Under the pieces are notes generated by a model, which saw only the letters and a list, made by a program, of their open reading frames with translations, had not been told where the DNA came from and ran no database searches. Position numbers and translations under genes: made by a program. Below, piece after piece: positions 23,406 through 37,879 of a DNA stretch of 64,000 nucleotides. Source of the DNA: Sipunculus nudus (lineage: Eukaryota > Annelida > Sipuncula > Golfingiida > Sipunculidae). The stretch covers positions 35,258,862-35,322,861 of the forward strand of contig CM049307.1 in NCBI GenBank assembly GCA_026874595.1, given 5' to 3'. Each line of letters starts with the position of its first letter. Position 1 is the first letter of the stretch.

Positions 23406-23864
23406 GGTCCCCCTAAACACCCAAATCACCGGTGTTTTGGGTATCTGTGACGAAACACCCACTTAACTTCAAACCTGAAACAAAAACGTAACACCAATCA
23501 ATAAATAATCATCTGATGAATGTATCTCTGTTATATTGTTTCATAAATAAATTTATGACATTAAGTTTAAAACGAGTGTTTAATTCGTGCCATGGTCGGT
23601 TCACCAGCGCGGCACCCACGGCAGCCATTCATTCCAGCTATGACCCTGCCCCCTAGTGGCCCTAGTCGCAGTCATGTGGCGCACTTGTCAGTTGTACAAA
23701 ACACTATCGCTTTCTTTTTTTTATAGATTAGTGGCTCAATGCAACAGATGATGATTTATTAACTGATACCAGTGTTTTGCTTCAAATTTGAAATTTAAAG
23801 GGTGTTTTGTGGTGTTTCGTCATACGTACCAAAAACACTGGCGTTTTGGTTGTTTAGGCAGACC
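23406..23864. mobile_element. MITE with ~50-bp imperfect TIRs
   Basis: The left end CCCCCTAAACACCCAAA...GACGAAACACC is matched inverted by the right end GGTGTTTCGTCA...GGTTGTTTAGGCAG. The 12-bp direct repeat ACCTGTATTATG lies immediately outside both ends and may be the target duplication. The right half of this MITE is copied again in the second unit of the 879-bp duplication. Confidence 0.55.
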
Positions 23865-25262
23865 TGTATTATGAGGCTGTATCTGCGAAACCGCAGTCAG
23901 GTTACTCTGTTAAATAATATGTCCTGTTTTATTCTTCCACTTAGTTCCCGCTTCATTGATCTCTTATGACACAGCTAGACCCTTTAAATCGCTATGAGTA
24001 TTAAAGTATGTCTTAAATGGCCCCTATATAGCCTCATACTACCCCTAGTAATATAAAGACACAAGGTATGAAACTTCATGACAGAGGACCCTGAGCGACC
24101 TGCTGTATAGACACTTCCGATCCTGATGTCACAGAAACTAGGTCACTGACCATGTGGTGCTCTGTAAGGCAAAACATGGCCTGTGGCAGGCACTGGACTT
24201 GCTGCAGTCTTGCAGCGCTGACATATATAGTAAACAATACAAGCGCTGAAGCCTCTGGTGGGGAGAGTCTATACTATCTAAGATTGTACGGATCCGTACA
24301 GACCCTCAGACACGTATATGCCTTGTGAAGCGTGAGGACACCAAACAAACCCCACATATTATAATTGTTACAGATGCTTAGACTCTGTATGTATCTGAAT
24401 GTATCTCTGTTATATTGTTTCATAAATAAATTTATGACATTAAGATTAAAACGAGTGTTTAATTCGTGCCACGGTTGGTTCACCGGCGCGGCACCCACGG
24501 CAGCCATTCATTCCAGCTATGACCCTGCCCCCTAGTGGCCCTAGTCGCAGTCATGCGGCGCACTTGTCAGTTGTACAAAACACTATCGCTTTCTTTTTTT
24601 TATAAAATAGTGGCTCAATGCAACAGATGATGATTTATTAACTGATACCAGTGTTTTGCTTCAAATTTGAAATTTAAAGGGTGTTTTGTGGTGTTTCGTC
24701 ATATGTACAAAAAACAATGGCGTTTTGGTTGTTTAGGCAAACCTGTATTATGAGGCTGTATCTGCGAAACTGCAGTCAGGTTACTCTGTTAAATAATATG
24801 TCCTGTTTTATTCTTCCACTTAGTTCCCGCTTCATTGATCTCTTATGACACAGCTAGACCCTTTAAATCGCTATGAGTATTAAAGTATGTCTTAAATGGC
24901 CCCTATATAGCCTCATACTACCCCTAGTAATATAAAGATGCAAGGTATGAAACTTCATGACAGAGGACCCTGAGCGACCTGCTGTATAGACACTTCCGAT
25001 CCTGATGTCACAGAAACTAGGTCACTGACCATGTGGTGCTCTGTAAGGCAAAACATGGCCTGTGGCAGGCACTGGACTTGCTGCAGTCTTGCAGCGCTGA
25101 CATATATAGTAAACAATACAAGCGCTGAAGCCTCTGGTGGGGAGAGTCTATACTATCTAAGTTTGTATGGATCCGTACAGACCCTCAGACACGTATATGC
25201 CTTGTGAAGCGTGAGGACACCAAACAAACCCCACATATTATAATTGTTACAGATGCTTAGAC
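23516..25262. repeat. Tandem duplication, 2 x ~879 bp
   Basis: TGTATCTCTGTTATATTG starts at 23521 and again at 24400. The two units stay nearly identical through the shared segment ending CAGATGCTTAGACTC (24371-24385 and 25250-25264). Differences are scattered single bases. The unit includes a CpG-richer stretch (GGTTCACCGGCGCGGCACCC) and the 3' half of the MITE. Confidence 0.9.
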
Positions 25263-25265
25263 TCC

Positions 25266-27713
25266 GTTGGGACCAAAACTTTTGCTGGATGGTCAGCATT
25301 AATAAAGTATGGGCACTTACTCTGGATGAAGTCAGATATTGCTTCTGCTCAATCTGGCCGATGGCGCTTTCCGGTTGGAACAACCAATAGGAAATTAGCA
25401 TCATGACAACACGCGATGTATGATGGGAAGGATGCTTATGAAAATATGGTCTATCCTAGTGCACGGCACTGGCATTCCTGGGAAAAGCCCCCCTGAATTC
25501 ATCTTTTGCATGGATTGCCCACCTAATTTGCATGGGATTCCTTTTCTGGCGGTGTCCAGTTGGCATGCAACAACTGAACCCCGGCAGTTCAAAGGATAAA
25601 AAACATTTACAGGCGCACATAAAGGTGATATATCGATTTAATTTGATACATAAAAAGTTTATTTCTTTATATAATTACAAGATTGTTTCTCTATCGCACA
25701 ACAAGCAGTGATAATTCATGTTACAGGTCCCTCCATGTACGGCAGGGTGAACTGTCACCACTAGACGGTCGGACTCCATATCACAGATAAATGAAGTCCG
25801 TACGTGGCGGACTAGCACTGGACAAGCTATTCACACTACACTATTAGTTTGAGTTTTCCTTCCTTTTTTCACTGTTTAGTGTCATATTCTATATCCAACA
25901 CCATAAACATGTCATTCTAGTGTCCCTACAATTAAATTGTCATTTTAACTCCAGGAGGCCTTCCCCAGACAATTAAACTTGCAGCTGACAATCCCACCTG
26001 GTGTTCAGCATCCTTGCATTTAGTCATGGCTAATCAAGAGTTCATAGGATTTAACATTAAGGTTTTCAGGCTTCACCCTATATATTTGTAATATGCTTTC
26101 CTACAACAAGTGGAATTCCATTTATGCGACATACATGGACAATTTTATTCACTTAATCAGCAGCAGAAATGTCAGACTTCCTTGTCCGGACCTGGACCTC
26201 CCTGTTTGCAGGAGTAATTGTTATAAATGCCAAAAAGGGAGTAAAGCCTTCAATTTGGTAGATCATTTCCCATAACAAATCACATTTCAGAGTTGTTTTT
26301 CCCCCTGCTAAATACAAAATCATTACATATGAATAAATTTTGTCTTTAGACCTGTCTATCAGCTGATCTAAGTTGAGAATTTCCATGGAAGCTTTATCTG
26401 ATGACATAATTAATTACTAATTTTCCTAAGGTAGTTTGAGATTCATAATCTGTAACAGATATACCCCTTCACTTAATATTCAATAAATGTTTTTATCATA
26501 TAGTTTCTTATTCTTGTAATAATAATAATATAATAATAATAATAATAATAATAATAACGATAATAATATAATACTAATAATAATAATGTGAGTATTATTA
26601 TTATATTTTTATTGTTATTATTATTTTATTATCATCATAACAAATCATAATAATAACTTTAATAATAATATGAATATCACTGGAAAGGACAACCCCTAGC
26701 AAATCCATATATTTTTAATGTTTTTTTTACAGTTCCAATAAATTTATTTTAATTTATATTCTAATCATGACAATCGAAAGGGCCTGAGCTGCTTCTGAGC
26801 ATCATTGTTGGATAGTTTACAATAGCCTTATTGCTTATTTAAATCCTTCATGCTTATTTAAATTCTCATAAATCGCCACAGTACTTCGTTTGAACAATGC
26901 TTATTTGTAGTGACAAACAAAATATATTTAAAAGAAATTCGCGAAAAAGTAGATGGACAGGGGTGTTGGAACAGAATATAACATCCAGCTTTTACTTGCC
27001 CTTCAATAAAACTAAATGAACTTTTGTCATACAAAAATCAGTGATTGCAGCTACAAATACAAAAAGTGTGTTCCACATGATTGTTTTCCAACAATAAAAA
27101 TATTAAAATATTTATTATTATAATGTGAATGTCATTTCTCACTATCATTTACATTGTCATGGTCACGAGTTGATATTCCTTTCAGTCATTCAACGTCGTA
27201 AGTGAGGGAACCAGTGCTTTTTCTGCAGACACCCGCGCAAAATAAAAATTGAACGACTGAAAATAAACTTTATTTAATGCACATAATACACAAATGTCCA
27301 AATTTTGTTTTAAATACTGAATATCATGACACATGCTACTTGAGTGTAAACTTCAAACTTACGTGTAAACTCCCACATTAAAATGTGTATAGAGGGCTTT
27401 GCCTCCTTGTTGCTGCCATTGACAGAAGAGTCAGCATTTGCTTTCAAGGACAGAAATTGACACCAGATGTTTTTAAACTATTTCTCTACCCTCGTTTTCC
27501 CTTTTGTCTTTTTTCCCCTATAGTGCTGGCTACATTGTTTGACACTGGGACCAGGCTCAATGTTTTGACAAGCTGCAAGTTCCTTACAGTAATGTTAACT
27601 GCAGTGAACCAATCAGAGACCGGCTATATTCTAGCATGAAGGGAAAAATAAATACTTTTGACTTGGCCGGTATTACAGCCATAAATTATGAATGCTGTGT
27701 CATATAAAGAAAT
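25266..27713. other. Intergenic, simple repeats
   Basis: No gene was found. A (TAA)n run followed by (TTA)n at about 26517-26680 can fold on itself. At 26938-26982 there is the right end (GATGGACAGGGGTGTTGGAAC) of the MITE family seen complete at 47918-48542, here without its left end. Confidence 0.45.
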
Positions 27714-28136
27714 TACTGTGGATGACTTTTTGTTCGCGAGGATTTTAATTTTCGCAATATTTGCGAATGGAATATAATCCCGAAAATAAAACCCTCGGGA
27801 ATAATTGGCCAATAGAGTATGTCCTTCTTATTTAGTGTAACAATTACTTGTATGGGAATAATTTAGAACAGTGAGAAATTTATTATCAATTACATCCATG
27901 CAGATATAATGAAAACGTTCCCTTTAACTACCAGTGCTTTGAGTATGGGCCCATCTTTACAGAGAAGAATATCACAAACTCATGACTTATTCTCATTTTA
28001 TAATACACACAGGTAGGGCTTTACCAAAGATTTGATATATGTTCTGGTGAGATTGCAAAAATGAAACCCTCGTGAAACATTCAAAATGGAGAAATCGCGA
28101 AATTTCAGCCTTGCGAATATGAAACCAACCACAGTA
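27714..28136. mobile_element. MITE with CTGTGG ends and TA duplication
   Basis: The left end TACTGTGGATGACTTTTTG...TTCGC is matched inverted by the right end GCGAATATGAAACCAACCACAGTA. TA at each outer edge suggests a Tc1/mariner-type target. CACTGTGG/TTCGCG-type MITEs of this kind are abundant in bivalve genomes (established knowledge; family not verified here). Confidence 0.6.
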
Positions 28137-30822
28137 GTTAGCTGTCATAATGTCATATATCTGAGGTTTCCATCGCATTAAGTTACATAGTCTAAATGGT
28201 CCATATGTTAAATATTCATCCTGTCAAATTATATACAACACTGCAGATAAATTGCCTTGTGTAACACCCATGACTGAGAATATGGAGCCAGACTCAGTCA
28301 TGATAGTATTGATACAGGACAATCATTAACCCAGAAAAACTTTGAAGGTAATTTAAGGGAGAGGTATTACATTATGATTTTTTACTCCAACCTCCAAGAA
28401 ACTAAATGGCAAGTGGGAGCCTTAGAGCGAGTGCTTTTACATTTGATGAAAAGGAAACAAATTGACAGGGTAATATGAGGTACTCTTTAATAAGAGTCTG
28501 GTCTTAAGTTTGCAAGGTCCAGATGAGTTGCTACTTCTTTACTATAATATATATACTAGTATATCCCTGGTGAAAAGGAAATGGTACCCAAACTGACATG
28601 TCAGGTCTTAGTACTAGTATCTACATATTTTTTTCTTCTTTGGTGAAAAATAGAGCAGTGAACAGGGCAGTTTATAGCTTTTAAACTTTATAGGCAGTAT
28701 TGTGTTTTTTTATGGTCAAATATTCAATGTGCATAGAATTAATGGACCTTAATCATAAGTTATATTTAATTCTAATGCTGTGTACATTGTTAAAATCAGG
28801 AATTTGTAATTACAAGGGCAGTCTATGGACTTCACATTGTGTCAGTCACTAAAAGAATGTAAGGAGCCTATCTCTAATTTCTTAACCATTAATAACAATA
28901 TTATCCTTTCACCAGAGTGCTGAAGGGATTGTACAGAATGGGACAAGGCACATAGGATGCCAGGCAAATGTACCAGTGCAGGAGTGGGGGGGGGGACATA
29001 TTGTTGTATAACAGGCTGTTGGGCACTCTACACTTGGTTCGTAGGTGCCCTGTTCCAGTTTAACTGCATTCGGGAACATGGCCACAATAAAGAGGCCTGA
29101 ATGTTATAATAGGTCAATAGAGTTAGGAGTTTTATACCTGAGGAATATTTTGATTAACACTGTAGCCAAAAGATGGCAGCACAAGAAAATTTTACAACTG
29201 GCATTAACACAACACAGCAGTGTTCTTTAACATGTAACATTTAAACAAAACATACACATAGAATTCACTGATAAAGGTTTGTGAAAGTATCACACAGGTT
29301 TGTGATCAAATATTGAGTAACCTGGCTGTGCATTTAGCATAGACTGCAGTATACATATTTTTTTAAGCAAACCATGACTTTCTAATTAAAAACTTGTGAA
29401 AAAATATTTATAATTTTTAGCACCTAATAAATCAGACAAACTGATTTCTTTTGGATATACACCTAGTTGCTAAGAAAGTACCCTAACAGTATTATAATGT
29501 TTAAAACTATAACAGATCTGATGTTGTATAGTGTGAAGAAAGAGTGAGTAAAAACTTGCTCAGATGTAAAAAATATTTGTTAAACATCATTTTAATCAAG
29601 TCTTACTTGAGTACAAATTTTGCGACACCCAGTTATCAAAACTTGAAGATACAGGTTAAAAATTTTTCATGCTTGCTATCATGACATTATTTGCATAAAG
29701 CTTATAGTAAGTCAAAGATGGTCAGTCAGAAAGCATCTATTTATTTTACATGGAATGACCCAAAGCCACAGGCTGTGTCCTCAGCAGGAAAAAAGTCATG
29801 CAGTTATTCAAGGTTTAGCATTCTTTTGTTGATTACCAATGTTAACAGTTCAATAAACAAAAGAACCTTCAACCTTTTAACCATTTTGTATATAAAGATA
29901 TAGCTGGAAACCTCTTTTGCAAATAGCCTGGATTCAGATACAGTGATCACTATCCACACACCCCAAGGGAGTAGCATCAAGGGAGTTCTGTGTGAACTAT
30001 TCCTGGAAACCTTACATTAGGTCAGTCACTGTTAGTTTTATAGATCTTTAAGTCAAAATTTAAACAAAAATAGGTTTTAGGCACTTTTGGTGCCCAAAAC
30101 CTGTCTAAAACTTATTATAGGCAGGCAGTTTTAACCAGCTAATAACTTATGGTTAAAACCTTCCTGCCTCAAACTTGCCAACCCTGGGTCAATGTGACTG
30201 TGAGGATATATTCGGTTTGAAGCACTCTTGAAGTGGAAGTAATTTTTTGGTCCAAGGTTGCTTAAATAGATATATATATATATCATTGGATCATTTAATT
30301 GAAATGATATGCCCCGCATTAAAATCTGTCAAAATGTAGAATTTGAACAAACAGGCCTAATAATGTTTACAGAAATGTCACAAACATTTAATTCACAAAA
30401 AATTTTGTTAGTTTGAATAAAATTTCAAGCATACACTGTCATACCAATAATTAATGCATGGATGGCCTTTATGTCAAATTCAGCTGAGCGTCATGGCCGT
30501 TGGACCACATGTTTTAATACTTTATGATAATACCTTGCCAAAGGTAACCTTTTATACCAGTCTCAAGTCTGGATGATTTAACCAGTTGCTAAAGAAAATG
30601 GTCTGTAACTGCTATATTTATAAATGATTAAAAGAAAAATACATCTTTAAGAGTATGTAAAACATGGACATACATGTTGTTTGTATCTAGACCACATATT
30701 TTTGACATGGTGGATTAATGTGGATATGAGGTACTTGTTCACAAATGTTCCGAAAATCGAACATTTTGTGAGTTTAGGTAACATTAAGATCTTAAAATGT
30801 GAAATTTTAATTTTTTTCCCAG
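28137..30822. other. Intergenic, upstream of SPC24
   Basis: No coding exon recognised. A palindromic stretch near 30070-30175 (TTTTAGGCACTTTTGGTGCCCAAAACC and neighbours) is the only local structure noted. A G-run occurs at about 28986. Confidence 0.4.
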
Positions 30823-30826
30823 AGAA

Positions 30827-33800
30827 ATGGCAGAGGGATACCTCATAGAATCCTTACTGGTCATCGATGAGCTGAATGAAATTCCACAGCATGAAGAACT
30901 GCCAAAACTTGGACAAATGGGAGATTCTTTAGCAGAATACACAGCATTATGTCAGGAAAAACAAAAGATGATAAAAGAAGATATTGCAGGTGAGGTCTTA
31001 CTTGCTTGATAATTTTTACATTCCATTGATAAATGTACCATAATGATATACCATTATTAGGCATTAAGTTTTACTTGGAACAAAGAGAATGTGTTGATTG
31101 TCTTCATGTCTTTCAGTCTTTTTTTATGTATTTATCTTTATTGTATTTGAGAAAGTCACAGATCACACCTAGTTCTGGGGGTGGGGGTTGCCAAGTAAAA
31201 ATCATGGGGTGTGCAACCCCTCTCCCCCACAAAACTTGAAAATGTCTGTACTCAGTATACTATGCCTATAATCCAGTACATTTGAGGTTGCTCAGAAGTC
31301 CTCTTGTTTTCTCTAAAAGTAGATATGATTATGGGGTATGTAATCCTCTAACAAATATCTGTACTGATTTTCTTGTCTACAATCAAGAGCATTATAATTT
31401 GCTCAGAAGTACAGTTAGCTTCTCCAAAAGAAATAACAATATACAATGAACTTCTGCTTGGGAACCACCCAGATAACTGTTAACGTGACCACCCCTCCAA
31501 GAAGCCACTTTTTGGTCCCAGACAAAATGTAAATGACATAAAACCTCCTGACAGGCCCTGATGGTGGTTGTATTTGGGAAAATTGACTTTATTGAAGAAC
31601 AGAATTAAATATATGTGAATGATATGCCATTGATTCTTTTGTTGAACTTTTTTTAACTTGAAAGATTTCCATGAAAACATTTGTCAAAGTTTTTACATAC
31701 TTCTTTTTCTTTCATTGAAACATTTTAAGACTTAATTATTTTTACAAAGCTCCATAGTAAAATGTATTTAATTTATTGATTTCAGTCAGAGTAGAACAAT
31801 AAAATTATAAGTGAAATACCTGTAACTGCTACTGTATTATTTTACTTCTAGTAAAAGCCTTCCTTTTAAACCTTGCACTGTTGGCAAACCATCTGTATAG
31901 AAATGCTGGATCTGGCCCTGAAGATGGATTTTTAGTGCACAAAACTTTTTTAAAAGCTTATATACTTAATAACAGGTTGTTCTGGTGCTGTAACGGAACA
32001 TTATCTCATGATGTGATGCATTTCATGATACTTAATTACATGCCAGGATACACGTATAGAAGTAGTATTGTAGTACAGATTCTAAATCATAATGACATTG
32101 CTTGTCTTTGTGTAATTTCACGATACCATTGCCGCCATATTTCGGGAATGATGAAAAAAGTTCCCTCCATTAGATAATGCAGCATGGTCAGCCATCCTGA
32201 TGCTGGAGATCCTTATTTGAATGACATTCTGTTGGATATTGGATGGTCATATATCTGTTGGATGGTCATATGTCACTGGGTCATCTGACGATGCATCATG
32301 TCAATATTATATTCACCTTAGTATCGTGGATTTGTGATGTATCTGCTCACTGATGAATCAATACAGCCCTAGGTTGTATATTGTAATCACAATTTTTCAA
32401 ACCATTGAATAAAAAGTGCTAGTTTGGGCTCTTATTTCTATTATCTTGTTGAATAAGACCTATTGAAGGCTGTGAGTAAATTGAATTCTTCTCATTCCAG
32501 CATTAATAGCATCAGAATCTGATGAAGCTGAAAGCCTGAATTCAAATGCTGACAAGAACATTGATGCTGTAATCAACAGTGTTGCCGAAAAAATGCAGGA
32601 AACAAAACAGAGGCAGAGAAACATGTTAACAGAACTAGACAGTCTTAGGACGGAGCTGAAAGAGCAAGAAGAAATGGCAAACAAGGTCATTGATATGCGA
32701 GGAGAGGTCAAGGACACTGCAAACAAGTCTGTACCAAAGCGCAGGTCAGGGTTCTTATATGATATCACTAAAAATTTTTCAAAATAGTCATTGGATTGAT
32801 AAAAAGTGCTAAAGTAAAAGTTCTGTATAGGTGATGCCAGTTTATTAAAGATAAAATTGTAAAGATGATGCCATCTTATCATATTAATGTGTTTTTTTCC
32901 AGATGTAATGCAGAAAAGTCCACATTTGCCACAATTCATTTTTCACTATTAATGAAGATTACTATGTATAAGGTTATATTAAAATTCCCTGTAGAACATG
33001 GGAAAAAACCTGCAGTCTGGATCTCTTTGCCCAATTTTAAAAATGAACTTTCATTTACAACCTGAGATGATACCAACTGCTTTCTCTGCACAGCAAAATC
33101 AAATCATTTACCTATTAAATGTCCTACATTTTTCAAGATTTGTCTTAAAAAATATTTCGTTTATTTTATTTATCCTTTATATGTGATTCTTCAACAAGGT
33201 TTGATGCTATGTCAAAGTATGCTGAACTATTGTAACATCCAGTCTTAATGAAAGGCCTTAGTTCACTGGAGGTTACACTTAATGGAAGAATGTTACTTTG
33301 CTGTTTACCTGACTCTTTGTAAATACCACAAGTTTGTTATCCCAATAATCAGCTTTTGAAGACATAACCATAACATTATATAGCCATAACATGCAGAGAA
33401 TGTTATAAATTCTTTTCTGTGATGATTCTAAACTGCATATTATAATTACTGGTGTTATCATTTAAACAATTTACATTAAAAGTGCTCAGTTTTATAGAAG
33501 CAATGAAGGTAAGCTTTTAAATATAATCTGATTCAGTTTGTGACATTTTTGGTATATATAAAAAAATTCTATCTCAACCTAATTCCAAAAATGTAAATAA
33601 TTTATTTTGACAGGACTAACCCTACAAATTATATGTCTTTCTAAACCAAATAACAATATTTGTTTTGATGAAATCATCTAATAAAATAACATGAGTTATT
33701 AGACATAAAAAGAAATTAAGTTATACTAAGCCTCTCCTGAAAGCAATCAGTTTTTTTTTTTGCACGTTCATATACAGTATCGTGGAAAGACCCCCCAGGC

Positions 33801-36800
33801 CTTTCACACATCATGACATATGATTGACATTGCATTAGCATTTTGAAAATGTTTCTAAGTAAAATCATTTGTGTGGATAAATGAGAAATGGTAAATCTTA
33901 CATTTGATATTTAGTTTTTTATCTTTAAGCAACACCTTTTATAGCCATGACAACATGAAATTCAGGCCTTTTAAAATAAACTGATAGGGCATGCAAGTCA
34001 AGATACAATTCATAAAAGAACACCAGTTTCATGGTAGTATTTGACATCAGAGGCTTAAAACGTCTTGTATTATTTACTATATAATGAAAATATTGCACAC
34101 AAAGTTTGATGTGGTTTGCCTGGTGGTGGGAAGCAAAGTTTGAAGCAGCTTTATCTACAGCAGTTTCTACTGTCAAGCTGTCATTATGGAAGGAAAAAAA
34201 AAATTCCCAGTAAAACCAGCCTCATTATTAATAATTACTGCATGAGTACATGTAAGTCAACCGTGTATATAATATTTATTATTTTTCCCAACATAATAAC
34301 ATCACTTTTTGTCTGACTACAGGAAAATGACAGTTTGACAAGCAGATGAAAATTAAAAAGGACTGTTAAAAATGGCATGCAAAACTACGCATACTAGAAT
34401 TGATCAAAACCCTATAGCTTGTAGCCTTTTACTGCCATCTCAACATCTTCAGTTAATTAACTGGGGACCCATGGGTCTCCACGCTCAGCTACAGAATTTG
34501 GCTATGAGGATATGCTTATGAGCTTTTTCAAAATATGGGTTCTGTGATCAGTTTAAAGCCAACATGTCTACCCAAACTTGAATCTACAATTTTTTAAAGA
34601 TGTTTGTCCTGCGACCTTGAACTTTGACCTCATGACCCAAAATTAAAAGGGTTCTTACATTTTTGGTGGATCATATATAAGTCCAGATTTAAACCAATAT
34701 GTTAATCCAAGCTGAAGTTATCATCCAGAAACAAATATTTGCACAGATAACCCCTGTGACCTTGACCTTCTTTCTCTACTGGCAGGTCAGCTATAATATG
34801 TGCTAGATGAAAGGTTTAGTTTGGGTTGGAAACTTTGGCTTGAAATGCATCCACAATCTTTCTGTGACCTTGACCTCATGATCCCACAATCAACAGAGTT
34901 CTTGTGTTAGAGGTGGATCATATACAATTCAAGTTTGATATCCATATGTCAATCCAAACTGGAGTTATCATCAGGAAACAAATTTGACAGACATACAGAT
35001 GGATGGAAATGGCAATTTATTAATATAGGGCATTTGCTTATTCAAGAGATAAACACAGATGAAACCACAGTTGTGAATCTGATAGTACCGTATTTATTCC
35101 AGTTTGGCGATCCCTCTTATTTCTCGACCCCAAAAAATATTTTGAAAGCATAATTTCTAAAATGACTCTAATTTCTCGACTGCCGACGATGTTTTCTGTC
35201 GACTATGTTAAGGTGAAATGCTTCCGTCTCTCAGGGGCACCGCAGTTTGTATCTGACTAGATTCTTATTACACTGGGCATCCATGTCAAACTTGCTTCCA
35301 ATAAAATTTATGAAGATACAAAGATGCGTTTTTCATAATATATAAACATGATAAAGCGTTCATGAACCAAATGGGTGTCCGTGACGAAGCAAACTCGTGT
35401 ACCATTCCTGGTACGCACGTGCCTCGTGTGCAATTCACGTGGGATCTTCAGCAATAATAATTACAAAATCCTGGTTAGTTTTTGGATTGGTGACCGCGCG
35501 TACAAAACGGGGCCCGATCGAGTATCATTATATTTTGGCAGTCTCACAATAAAGGAAAAAATGCATCAAAATAGAAAAAAAACACAGGTGGTGCCGCCAG
35601 TCTTTAGGAACGGAAGAAATCATTCATAATTTATTAACACACTGGATGAAACTCAGCTGAGAAACTGACATACCTGCTGTCATTGGATGGTCTCAAAACA
35701 GAAAAATAGTAAACATTAGTAAAAATACAGGTGGCGCCACCTGTTTTTGGGAACTGACAAAACTATCATGGTCAATATTCATGGCAATCCATGCATTAAT
35801 TATCAAGATACTGGAGGTTTTGTATCAAATTTTTTATTATTCTGGAGGGTATTTACGAGCACCATAGCTTGGAGAATATAGGTCACAGTGACCTAATTTC
35901 AGGATACAAAGGAGATTTTTTATTAACCTACCTTGATATTCACTAATCAGTAACATGTTTCTAGGGAAGCGGTTACAATTTGTGCCCTGCTAACAGACGG
36001 CCAGACGCCGGGACAGATGACGGACAAAGCTCCAGTCCTATACCTTAGCTGACTTTCAGTCTGCTGAGCTAAAAATTGATGTTTGGGTGGCAGGCTGCTG
36101 CCACATTTTTTTACAACCCACTAAATAACTAAGAGTTAAGACTTTGCCAGTCAGTTACGAATATGGGATATCGCTAATGCTGATACTCTTGTGTGTGGAG
36201 GCAGAATATGCCTTCTGGCCTGAAAAATTGCAGGCAAACAACTAGCACCCCTGGTTGACAGCCTGTGCAGCCAATTCATTCAATACAGCTGTGTGTGACT
36301 GAGCATAGCTCTTTTCATTACAAATTTTCCTGAAATTTAATATATGTCTTTATAGTCTGTTGTTGAGTTGAAATTAAAACGGTAGCATCAACGTGAAAAA
36401 AGCTTAGAAATGACATATTGCATTACTAGAACTTTATCTAGTATCAACCGATTGCTTAATAATTCAGGGCAAGGCTACACATGGTCTTTTGTTTGTGGAT
36501 AAATGTCAGATTTTGCAAGTTTCGTGTAATCTTCCTTGCAGCATACCAACAATTAATGCCTCATATTTGTTCAATGATCACATTAAATAAACTGAGCATA
36601 TATAAGCTGATATAGTGGGGGTGGTCAAATAAGACAGTGCTAGTGACTCTCTGGCTGAATCACACTTGCCTGCATAAATGGGCTTCCGGCTGTGCCAGCC
36701 AGTTGTTTTTTTACACAATTTGCATTGGCCATATCCTGTATTAATAAATACACATTGCTGGTACTACTACAAATAATAGCAATATGGCTTATATGTCATC

Positions 36801-37786
36801 TGCATCTCACTTTTTACATAGTTGTTAGTTTTGAATTCAAGAGCTCAATTATTATATATTACAGTAGAGCATCATTTATCTGAAGACCATTTATCTGAAA
36901 AATTGTTTGTCTGAAATTGAAACCTGACAACCCAACATTTGATTGTTAATCCAGAATCTAACAAAGGTAGAAAATTCAGAAAAGTTGTTATTTAAAAGAT
37001 CATCTTATTCCAAGCATATGTACAGAGAATAGCAGGGATAGTAATGATGATCAATTTTCCAGGCCTCATAAGCAATTATTTCATTGTATTTCACATGATA
37101 CATTGGTTAAATTGATGAAAATGTAACAAAAATGTCATTTCAAATTTTTTTTATGAACTAGCTTCATAAATATGTGTCTGTCAGTAACGTCCAGTACCTG
37201 GCAGTCATGGTGAATCCTGCAAAATCGTTAGCCGGACAATCATTTATCTGAACAAAAACCCTGTGTCCTGAGCTTTTCAGATAAATGACCCTGTACTGTA
37301 TTATGCCATTGATTTTGTTTGACTATTTCAATACAATTTCTTCTTGTATTTACTGTAGGAATGATGTCAGCTTGTACACAAACATCAGCAACATCAGATG
37401 GTATTTTGACAGTGAACCTCATGAAGTCAAAGGCTGTATCCTTGTGTTCAACTGACATTTTGTAACAATCACATGTTAATAAATGATAAATTAAAAATCC
37501 TTAATTTACAATGACAATTTGAAAGGTGGAGGTTTAAATCATAAAATAGACACTCTTGACACTCTGCAGTTGTATTTTATTATGCTGAGTCACTTTTTCC
37601 ACAAATTAATTCGTAAAATGTAGACCATTGGTTACTTTGCTCTGTATGTTTTAATTATTATTCATTGTATTCTCTGAAGTTTAATGGTAAGTTTATAGTG
37701 CAGGCATTAACACATGCAGTCTGTATATCTGCAGCTATTTTATACTATTTAAACAAAAAATATATAGAATATTTTGCTTTAAACAG

Positions 37787-37879
<93 letters not shown>

